Below are positions 57,506 through 64,000 of a stretch of 64,000 nucleotides of DNA, one piece after another. A program made the translations under genes and the position numbers. The notes beneath the pieces are model-generated. The model worked only from the letters and a program-made list of their open reading frames with translations. It was not told where the DNA came from and did not search any database. How positions within the stretch are numbered: position 1 is the stretch's first letter; every line of letters begins with the position of its first letter. This DNA comes from Acidiferrobacterales bacterium (GTDB lineage Bacteria; Pseudomonadota; Gammaproteobacteria; Arenicellales; Poriferihabitantaceae): NCBI GenBank assembly GCA_019633985.1, contig JAHQWE010000089.1, forward strand, positions 1 to 64,000. The letters run 5' to 3'.

Positions 57506-59134
57506 ATGGAAAGCAACCCTAATCAAATTGTAGAACAACGATCGGATTCGGTGGGTTTAATAGAACCCGAGAGACCTGACGAACCCTCTACAGTGGTACC
57601 GAATACGGCAGCTGATCCTGCTAGTCCACTCTACTGGTTAGAGCGAATCGACAGTGGAGTAGTAGAGCTGTTGCCCTACGCGTTTTGCAAGCGCCACGGT
57701 GTGGTGGCGATCGACAAAGGTCGAGGAGAAACGCCAATCGCCTCGGTTGTGTGTGTCGAAAAACCAGGCATTGATGTCTTCAGTGAAATTCGGCGCAGGC
57801 TCAATGCTCCCGTCACTTTCCAGATAATGCCGCAGTCAGGATTCGAGCATCTGCTGCGCCAGGCATTTGACAAAGGTCAGTCGGAAGCCACCCAGATGGT
57901 GAGCGACCTGGACGACAACATTGACCTCGACTTGTTGGCCAGTGAGGTTCCCGAGGCAACTGATTTGCTGGAAGCATCGGGAGACGCCCCGGTAGTGAAA
58001 TTGATCAACGCACTATTGACCCAAGCTATCAGGGAAAGTGCATCTGATATCCACCTTGAAGTATTTGAAAAACGCTCTCTGGTACGGTTTCGTATTGACG
58101 GAATTCTGCGCGATATCGTCGAACCCCAGCGCGCCATTCACAGTGCGTTGATCTCCCGTCTGAAGGTTATGGCAAAGCTCGATATTGCGGAGAAACGACT
58201 GCCGCAGGACGGCCGAATTTCTTTAGTCGTGGGAGACCGGCCCATTGATGTGCGCGTCTCTTCTTTGCCCACTCAATACGGCGAGCGGGTTGTGTTGCGA
58301 TTGCTGGACAAAAAAGGCAGCAAGATGCAGCTCACTACGCTGGGTATGGATGATGAGATTTTGGAGAAGTTTAAGAAACTGATTCATTCCGCCCATGGCA
58401 TTTTACTCGTGACCGGTCCAACAGGTTCGGGAAAAACAACTTCGCTCTATGCTGGTCTTTCTAATCTCGATCGTAAGAAAAACAATATTCTTACGATCGA
58501 AGATCCAGTGGAATATGATCTCGATGGTGTCGGTCAAATTCAGGTGCACTCGCGAATCGGTCTGACCTTTGCCAGTGGCCTTCGGTCTATTCTGCGGCAG
58601 GATCCGGATATCGTGCTGGTGGGGGAGATTCGCGATCTGGAGACAGCAGAAATTGCGGTGCAGGCAAGCTTGACGGGTCACCTGGTGATGTCGACTCTGC
58701 ACACCAATACGGCGATCGGTGCAATTACCCGTTTGATTGATATGGGAGTAGAAGATTTTCTCATTGCATCAAGTCTGATTGGTATTGTGTCGCAACGTCT
58801 AGTTCGCAAACTCTGTATGAATTGTCGTGTACCAGCACTCCCGGATGAGGGAGAACGTGAACTCATGGGAAGTCTTTACCAGGGCGGAGAAATTTATCGA
58901 ACAGGTGGGTGTGATGTCTGTGACTATACCGGCTATCGAGGTCGGGTAGGGATTTATGAATTGATCGTTCTTGATGATGAGTTGCGGACCCTCATCCATA
59001 ATCGCGCGAGTGAAGAACAGATGATCAAGCATGTCAGAAAGCATGCTCCAAGCTTATTGTCGAATGGAGTAAGTCGAGTAACGCATGGCATCACCAGTCT
59101 GGAAGAAGTGGTTCGAGTGACACAGGTACAGTAA
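57506..59134 (+). CDS. gspE: type II secretion ATPase GspE
   Basis: A 542-residue cytoplasmic ATPase. The N-terminal domain binds GspL; the NTPase domain has Walker A GPTGSGKTT near residue 310, the Asp box ILTIEDPVEYDLDGVGQIQV (ILTIEDPVEYD), Walker B DPDIVLVGEIRD and a His box. A four-Cys zinc finger (CMNC and CDVC, near 438 and 470) marks GspE. I prefer ATG 57506; a GTG nine bases before would add three residues. It lies 12 bases after gspD. Confidence 0.96.
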   Translation: MESNPNQIVEQRSDSVGLIEPERPDEPSTVVPNTAADPASPLYWLERIDSGVVELLPYAFCKRHGVVAIDKGRGETPIASVVCVEKPGIDVFSEIRRRLNAPVTFQIMPQSGFEHLLRQAFDKGQSEATQMVSDLDDNIDLDLLASEVPEATDLLEASGDAPVVKLINALLTQAIRESASDIHLEVFEKRSLVRFRIDGILRDIVEPQRAIHSALISRLKVMAKLDIAEKRLPQDGRISLVVGDRPIDVRVSSLPTQYGERVVLRLLDKKGSKMQLTTLGMDDEILEKFKKLIHSAHGILLVTGPTGSGKTTSLYAGLSNLDRKKNNILTIEDPVEYDLDGVGQIQVHSRIGLTFASGLRSILRQDPDIVLVGEIRDLETAEIAVQASLTGHLVMSTLHTNTAIGAITRLIDMGVEDFLIASSLIGIVSQRLVRKLCMNCRVPALPDEGERELMGSLYQGGEIYRTGGCDVCDYTGYRGRVGIYELIVLDDELRTLIHNRASEEQMIKHVRKHAPSLLSNGVSRVTHGITSLEEVVRVTQVQ

Positions 59135-59152
59135 CGCCCCCGGAAACCAGCG

Positions 59153-60370
59153 ATGCGAGCATTCGAATATCAGGCGCTGGACGCCAGGGGGAAAAAGAAA
59201 AAAGGTGTCGCTTCTGGGGACAGCGCCAGACAAGTGCGTCAACATCTCAGAGAACAGGGACTGGCGCCGATTGCCGTCGAGATGGTCGAAGAGCGAGAGC
59301 AGGGAAGTACCACCAGTACCACCGGAAACAGGCGCAAACTCAACAATATGGAACTGGCAGTGGTGACGCGTCAGTTCGCCACTCTGCTTGATTCGGGTTT
59401 AACTATCGAAGACTCTTTAAGCGGCCTGATCGATCAGGCAGAAAGTCATAAAGTAAAGTCTATTCTGAGCGGAGTACGGGCGCAGGTTGTTGAAGGTAGG
59501 TCGCTGGCAGATGGCTTGCGTATGTTCCCTCGGGCATTCCCTGAACTCTATGTGGCTTCGGTGTCTGCTGGTGAACAGACTGGACATCTGGAAGGGGTAC
59601 TTGATCGTCTTGCCGATTACACCGAAGCGAAGCAGGGTCTGCAGCAGCGACTAGGCGTTGCTCTGGTCTATCCGATTTTATTGACCCTCGTATCCATCGC
59701 CATCATTATTGGACTTATGACCTACGTGGTGCCCCAGGTGGTTCGGGTATTCGAGGACAATGATCAAGCACTTCCGGCACTCACGAGAGGATTGATCAAA
59801 ATCAGCGAGTTCTTGCAAACCAATGGGTTGGCGATGTTGTTAGTGATTGCGATGCTGCTCATCGGGTTGGTGATTCTGTTAAGGTTTGACAAGCCGCGAT
59901 TCGCTTTTCATGGACTCATTCTCGCAGTACCCGGTGTTCGTCGATTGTCGCGCAGTCTGAATACCTCGCGTATGGCTCGAACGCTGTCGATTTTGATCGG
60001 CAGCGGCGTGCCATTGATCTCTGCACTTCGCAGCAGTAGTGAAGTCGTTCTTAATCTAGTGATCAAAAGCCATCTTCGGCAGGCCACCAGTGAAGTGGAG
60101 CAGGGCGCGAGTTTGAGCCGTGCTTTAAAAAGGAGGAAGAGTTTCCCGCCACTGTTCACGCAAATGGTAGCGAGTGGAGAATCGAGTGGCAGATTAGGAG
60201 AAATGCTGGAGAAATCGGCATCCGCGCTGGAGCGAGAAGCAGAATCTCGCATTTCCGTTGTAGTCAGTTTGTTCGAGCCGATGATGATACTCATTATGGG
60301 AGTTGTTGTGCTGATTATCGTGCTAGCCATCCTGTTGCCTATCTTCGACCTGAATCAATTAATCAGCTAA
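59153..60370 (+). CDS. gspF: type II secretion platform protein GspF
   Basis: A 405-residue inner-membrane protein with two repeated cytoplasmic domains (about 65-190 and 270-390) and three membrane helices (about 168-195, 220-245 and 375-400). The opening AFEYQALDARGKKKKGV and the repeats RQFATLLDSGLTIEDSL and RTLSILIGSGVPLISAL are typical. It couples GspE to pseudopilus assembly. A 136-base AT-rich gap follows before gspG, with a TATCAT box near 60467 and a TTAAGC/GCTTAA hairpin, so the downstream genes may have their own promoter. Confidence 0.96.
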   Translation: MRAFEYQALDARGKKKKGVASGDSARQVRQHLREQGLAPIAVEMVEEREQGSTTSTTGNRRKLNNMELAVVTRQFATLLDSGLTIEDSLSGLIDQAESHKVKSILSGVRAQVVEGRSLADGLRMFPRAFPELYVASVSAGEQTGHLEGVLDRLADYTEAKQGLQQRLGVALVYPILLTLVSIAIIIGLMTYVVPQVVRVFEDNDQALPALTRGLIKISEFLQTNGLAMLLVIAMLLIGLVILLRFDKPRFAFHGLILAVPGVRRLSRSLNTSRMARTLSILIGSGVPLISALRSSSEVVLNLVIKSHLRQATSEVEQGASLSRALKRRKSFPPLFTQMVASGESSGRLGEMLEKSASALEREAESRISVVVSLFEPMMILIMGVVVLIIVLAILLPIFDLNQLIS

Positions 60371-60506
60371 CGATATGTTATATAAATACAAAATCTCGTT
60401 GGAGTTTAAGCTTTTATTGTGGAACGCTTAAGAAACATTATTGTCTCATTAACCCCTTATTTTTGTATCATAGACCTTTCAATCCATAAGCAAAACCCAA
60501 AGCCCA

Positions 60507-60971
60507 ATGAATGGCAACCGACTAAAACAGCCTACTTCTCCGTTAATACAAACCCGACGTTCTGAAACCGGATTCACATTGATCGAAATCATGGTGGTTG
60601 TGGTTATCATCGGGATGTTGGCCACGATGATTCTGCCTCGCGTTCTGGGTCGACTCGATCAGTCACAACAAATTGCAGCCAAGGCGGATATCAATCAACT
60701 TTCCACTGCCCTCAAGTTTTATAAGCTAGATAAAGCAAAGTATCCCAGTAGCTCCGACGGATTGAATGCGTTATTGGCGGGGGCCAGAGATGGAAAGGGT
60801 TATCTCGATGGCACAGAAGTTCCGAAAGACCCGTGGGGCAACGATTATCTGTATCAATATCCTGGCCAGCATCTGGAATTTGACATCTGGAGCCTCGGCG
60901 CAGATGGTCAGGCAGGGGGCGCTGAAATCAATGCTGACATAGGTAATTGGAATATGGATCAGTTCAAATAA
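60507..60971 (+). CDS. gspG: major pseudopilin GspG
   Basis: A 154-residue prepilin. A 22-residue leader ends in SETG, cut before FTLIEIMVVVVIIGML; Glu5 is present. The C-terminal globular part has the calcium-site region KDPWGNDYLYQYPGQH and the GADGQAGG loop, which mark GspG. It builds the pseudopilus that pushes substrates through GspD. The leader is longer than the usual 6-8 residues. Confidence 0.96.
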   Translation: MNGNRLKQPTSPLIQTRRSETGFTLIEIMVVVVIIGMLATMILPRVLGRLDQSQQIAAKADINQLSTALKFYKLDKAKYPSSSDGLNALLAGARDGKGYLDGTEVPKDPWGNDYLYQYPGQHLEFDIWSLGADGQAGGAEINADIGNWNMDQFK

Positions 60972-60984
60972 GCGATTCAACCCG

Positions 60985-61569
60985 TTGAAGCGCGCCTCAG
61001 GAAAGTCAGTCAGCCGAACAATTAACCAGTCGGGCTTTACTTTGCTGGAGATGATGCTGACCGTGTTCCTGATCGGCATCACAATCAGCCTGGTGATCCC
61101 TCGAATCGGTAATGACTCGGATGACATCGCCAAGCTTGAAGCAAGAAGATTTTCCGCCCTGGTTACCCACCTCCAGGATGAAGCTACGATCATTGGTCTG
61201 CCTATGGGAGTAGAGGTGAGCGTGACCGAGAATCGGTATCGATTTTGGCAGCTCGGGGATGGTTGGCAACAGATTGACAAACAACAGGTACTGCGCGAGA
61301 GGGAGGTTCCAGACACCGTCCAAATGTCCTTCACGTTACTTCAAGATGAAAAATCTGATATTCCTGAACAGAATGAGGATGACCGCGATCCTTCAGACCA
61401 AGCTGAGAACTCCGACCCGTCTCAGTCACCTGCACCTTCCAATTTGTTAGTTGTAGAGCCGAACGGTCTAATCGTTCCCTTTCTCGCGGGTTTCGCTGGT
61501 GAGAATACCGACTATCGGATCGCATTGGACAATCAGTTGAACACGGTTGTTTCTGCAAATGAACGCTAA
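60985..61569 (+). CDS. gspH: minor pseudopilin GspH
   Basis: A 194-residue prepilin starting at TTG. The cut site is QSG before FTLLEMMLTVFLIGI, with Glu5. The globular part has EARRFSALVTHLQDEA, as in GspH. An acidic Pro/Ser-rich insert (about residues 118-152) lies between strands and is likely disordered. It overlaps gspI by 11 bases. Confidence 0.88.
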   Translation: MKRASGKSVSRTINQSGFTLLEMMLTVFLIGITISLVIPRIGNDSDDIAKLEARRFSALVTHLQDEATIIGLPMGVEVSVTENRYRFWQLGDGWQQIDKQQVLREREVPDTVQMSFTLLQDEKSDIPEQNEDDRDPSDQAENSDPSQSPAPSNLLVVEPNGLIVPFLAGFAGENTDYRIALDNQLNTVVSANER

Positions 61570-61960
61570 ATCTATGAGATGTCAGGATCGTGGTTTTACC
61601 CTATTAGAGGTGATGGTAGCACTGGCAGTAGCGGCAATTGGTTTGGGAGCGATATCAAAATCACTCACCAGCAATGTCGACATCACAGATCGGTTGAAGC
61701 AACGAACCCTCGCCACCTGGGTGGCGAGCAACAGACTTGCTGAGCTCAGAATGAATCGCCAGTTCTTCGCCAGTGGCGGCCAGACCGGTGAGGCAGAAAT
61801 GGGCGGGCAATCATGGAGGATCGAAGAAAAGTATGGTGCGACCGCTGATCCAAATATTTCGAGTGTTGAGGTGCAAGTACTTGAGCCGGATGGCAAAGAC
61901 GTTATCGCCAGCTTGAGCGGTTATCTCTCTCGCTATAAGCCTGACAAGACGGGTAGTTAG
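61559..61960 (+). CDS. gspI: minor pseudopilin GspI
   Basis: A 133-residue prepilin with cut site DRG before FTLLEVMVALAVAAIG and Glu5 present; the WVASNRLAELRM segment is a GspI mark. I use ATG 61559 inside the gspH end; ATG 61574, just after the gspH stop, is as plausible and leaves a shorter leader. It initiates the pseudopilus tip with GspJ and GspK. Confidence 0.9.
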   Translation: MNAKSMRCQDRGFTLLEVMVALAVAAIGLGAISKSLTSNVDITDRLKQRTLATWVASNRLAELRMNRQFFASGGQTGEAEMGGQSWRIEEKYGATADPNISSVEVQVLEPDGKDVIASLSGYLSRYKPDKTGS

Positions 61961-61962
61961 AA

Positions 61963-62571
61963 TTGATCTCATCCTATCGCAATGGAGGTTTTACGTTTAT
62001 CGAGGTGCTTGTTGCGATCGGTATTTTTGCGGTGATCTCATCTATCAGCTACGCGACTCTTAGCCAGTTTTTAAAGGTGCGTGACGGTGTCGAAGACAGT
62101 TTGCAGGAAATGCGAGAGCTTCAACAAACGTTTACATTATTTGAGCGCGACTTTCGATTTATGGTGTCCCGCCCTGTGCGAGATGAGTATGGCGACTTGG
62201 AGCAAGCGGTTCTTTTTGATGGGGGCGGGCTTGAAGGTGAGTTAATCAGAATGACTGTATCAGAGCCAGATGTTGCGGTAATAGGTAGCTCTCGATTACG
62301 TCGGGTTGGTTGGCGACTAGTGGATGGGGATCTCTATCGGGATTCATGGTTGGTTCTGGATCGTGTCCAGGACAGTGAGCCAGTCAGTAGACTCGTACTC
62401 CGCGACGTTAGACAAGTCGAAGTGCTGGCGTATGAGTGGGAGGAGGGGGCTGGAGTCAAACAGCTCCTAGATGCAGAGCCCGCTCAATTGCCCTACGCGG
62501 CTGAACTGCTGGTAACCTTGGAAAACGAGCGGGAGTATCGACGAATATTTGATCTTGCCAATGGCACATGA
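61963..62571 (+). CDS. gspJ: minor pseudopilin GspJ
   Basis: A 202-residue prepilin starting at TTG, two bases after the gspI stop. Cut site NGG before FTFIEVLVAIGIFAVIS, with Glu5. The LQQTFTLFERDFRFMVSRPVRD region, given in part as FERDFRFMVSRP, is typical of GspJ. The end overlaps gspK by 11 bases. Confidence 0.92.
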   Translation: MISSYRNGGFTFIEVLVAIGIFAVISSISYATLSQFLKVRDGVEDSLQEMRELQQTFTLFERDFRFMVSRPVRDEYGDLEQAVLFDGGGLEGELIRMTVSEPDVAVIGSSRLRRVGWRLVDGDLYRDSWLVLDRVQDSEPVSRLVLRDVRQVEVLAYEWEEGAGVKQLLDAEPAQLPYAAELLVTLENEREYRRIFDLANGT

Positions 62572-63757
62572 TGTCGAAATGAGCCAACCACCTTTGTTAA
62601 TCACCAAGCTTGGGCGTTACTCGCAACGGGGAGTTGCGCTGATTTCAATTCTTCTTTTGCTTACGTTGCTCGCTACACTGGCTATTTACGCTGCGGAAGA
62701 TCAGGATCTGGCGATAAGAAGAGCGGCGAACCTCGGACTCGCGGAACAAGGCTATCAAGTGAATTTAAGTGGCGAGCAATGGGTGGTAAAAGTATTGGAA
62801 AAAGATCAGCAGGACGACTTCATAAAGACCGCTCAACAACAGCCTGCGGTGGACCATGCCGGTGAAATTTGGGGCAATTTGGGACCTCCGGTCGAAGTTG
62901 GAGAGACTGGTACGCTGCTGTTAATGTTGATCGAAGACTTGCACAGCAAACTCAACCTTAACAATCTCCTGCAGGGCAAGCGACCCGCCAGACAAGAGAC
63001 GCAACCAAGCAATGTTTCGGAGGAGAATACGCCGGAGCCTGCGGCCCCCGAAGAAGCAAACAATCCTGATCGACCTCCCAAAGTACTCTGGTATCAAATT
63101 TTTGAAAACCTATTCGCTACTCTCGAAATCAATCCTGAAATGGTGAACAGCCTGATTGATTGGGTTGACCGCGATAGTGATCCGATTGGCACAACCGGTG
63201 CCGAAGATTTTTACTATACGGGCCTTGAGTTGCCCTATCGCGCGGCGAACCAAAACATGGCCGCCGCTGCGGAGATGGTGCAGGTAAAAGAAATGACACC
63301 AGCCATAATGGCGAAGCTCCTGCCCTTTGTCACCGCGCTGCCGGTAGAAAACGCCAACGACCTCACCAGAATCAATGTCAACACCGCAAGTGCTGCAGTG
63401 CTTGGCCTATTCGCCGTGAATCAGCCTGCGGATGTCGCCACCCTGGATCAGTTAATCGCGAATAGAACGCAGGAACCCTTTGAATCAATACAGGATTTTG
63501 AGTCTGCATTCGCTGCGGCAGGAACGGGCGGATTGGTGGAAGGCTGGCAAGATATGCTTTCCGTTACCAGTGAGTACTATGCTGGTCGTAGCTGTGCAGA
63601 GTCTGGCAGGGTAAAATTCAGCATGTCCAGTTTGCTCCATAAAGTGAATGAAAAGGAAAACGTCAAAGTTCTCCAAAGAGAACGCTATTTTGGTTGCCCG
63701 GCGTTTCCCAAACCGTCTGACTCTGAAGAAGTCTCTACGCCTCAAACCAATGCGTAG
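62561..63757 (+). CDS. gspK: minor pseudopilin GspK
   Basis: A 398-residue large pseudopilin. Cut site QRG before VALISILLLLTLLA; position 5 is Ser, as GspK lacks the Glu of other pseudopilins. The LNNLLQGK and SLIDWVDRDSDP segments and the NVNTASAAVL helix-hairpin region are family marks. A Pro/Glu-rich insert sits at about residues 140-172. ATG 62561 overlaps gspJ; ATG 62579 is an alternative start. GspK caps the tip. Confidence 0.93.
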   Translation: MAHDVEMSQPPLLITKLGRYSQRGVALISILLLLTLLATLAIYAAEDQDLAIRRAANLGLAEQGYQVNLSGEQWVVKVLEKDQQDDFIKTAQQQPAVDHAGEIWGNLGPPVEVGETGTLLLMLIEDLHSKLNLNNLLQGKRPARQETQPSNVSEENTPEPAAPEEANNPDRPPKVLWYQIFENLFATLEINPEMVNSLIDWVDRDSDPIGTTGAEDFYYTGLELPYRAANQNMAAAAEMVQVKEMTPAIMAKLLPFVTALPVENANDLTRINVNTASAAVLGLFAVNQPADVATLDQLIANRTQEPFESIQDFESAFAAAGTGGLVEGWQDMLSVTSEYYAGRSCAESGRVKFSMSSLLHKVNEKENVKVLQRERYFGCPAFPKPSDSEEVSTPQTNA

Positions 63758-63789
63758 TAGGGACAAACCCGCTAACTAACGCTAATCCT

Positions 63790-64000
63790 GTGTCTCAATT
63801 TTTCATTTCGCTTGATGCGCCCTTTGATTGGATTCTCACAAACCAAAAAAGTGAGGTCGTTGATCATGGCTCTGTGGATGAATTAGATCTTGTTCGTATT
63901 CCCAAGTCAGTCAGAGAAGTTATTGGTATCGCTCCTGGGCAGTCAGTCACCGTACGCGCCGTGATGGTGCCAGGAAAGCGGCTGAAAAATGTCGAAGCAG
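63790..64000 (+). CDS. gspL: type II secretion protein GspL, N-terminal part
   Basis: The frame opens at GTG 63790 and runs off the window end without a stop. The 70 residues seen begin VSQFFISLDAPFDWIL and include PGQSVTVRAVMVPGKRLKN, matching the start of the GspL actin-like cytoplasmic domain that recruits GspE. It follows gspK in the standard order. Confidence 0.85.
   Translation, partial: MSQFFISLDAPFDWILTNQKSEVVDHGSVDELDLVRIPKSVREVIGIAPGQSVTVRAVMVPGKRLKNVEA

Overview
This window is a chromosomal segment of a gammaproteobacterium, read from its conserved gene neighbourhoods. The runs recA-recX-alaS-lysC-csrA-tRNA-Ser-tRNA-Arg, yggT-proC-yggS / pilT-pilU and glnA-ntrB-ntrC match the order known from Pseudomonas-like genomes. 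Base composition is moderate and even. I see no insertion sequence, prophage, integrase or CRISPR array. Type IV pilus motors, a type II secretion operon, a proton-pumping transhydrogenase and an AmpG permease fit a free-living, probably marine, Gram-negative. The order cannot be fixed from the sequence alone.

Layout. 1-1815: end of a GcvT-like dehydrogenase, a methyltransferase and a SixA-like phosphatase. 2.1-9.1 kb: recA, recX, alaS, lysC, csrA, tRNA-Ser(GCU), tRNA-Arg(ACG). 9.3-15.4 kb: P-II protein, Sel1 protein, pyrE, ampG, yggT, proC, yggS. 15.6-17.8 kb: pilT-pilU. 17.9-20.8 kb: a coupled pair, a DUF2868-type membrane protein and a DUF3482-type GTPase, of unknown function. 21.1-24.6 kb: argC, a small coiled-coil membrane protein, a class V aminotransferase-fold enzyme, ttcA. 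24.9-29 kb: a large AsmA-like protein and a DUF938 methyltransferase. 29.2-33.2 kb: glnA-ntrB-ntrC behind a sigma-54 promoter with two NtrC-type sites. 33.4-37.3 kb: hflK-hflC, DUF2065, purA. 37.5-44.2 kb: succinate-semialdehyde dehydrogenase, LysM lipoprotein, a long-form hisG, pntB-pntA. 44.4-49.3 kb: rnr, rlmB, a hotdog thioesterase and a mandelate-racemase homologue. 49.6-53.7 kb: FMN glutamate-synthase-like protein, MsrA-MsrB fusion, pdxJ, an Mth938-like protein. 53.9-64 kb: hom, then gspD-E-F-G-H-I-J-K and the start of gspL.

Functional links. P-II with glnA-ntrBC forms the nitrogen-sensing circuit. lysC, hom, argC, proC and hisG supply amino-acid synthesis. pilTU and gsp provide surface motility and secretion machinery that share a fold.

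No clear new defence or mobile system is visible. The most interesting points are: a perfect palindrome in operator position at recA in place of the usual LexA box; a glnA upstream site that appears to be both a terminator and an NtrC site; a long-form HisG together with loss of hisZ from its common place beside hflC-purA; the DUF2868/DUF3482 membrane GTPase pair; a CsrA with an acidic tail; a mandelate racemase homologue with every catalytic residue at the same number as the Pseudomonas enzyme; and a type II secretion operon that starts at gspD without gspC.
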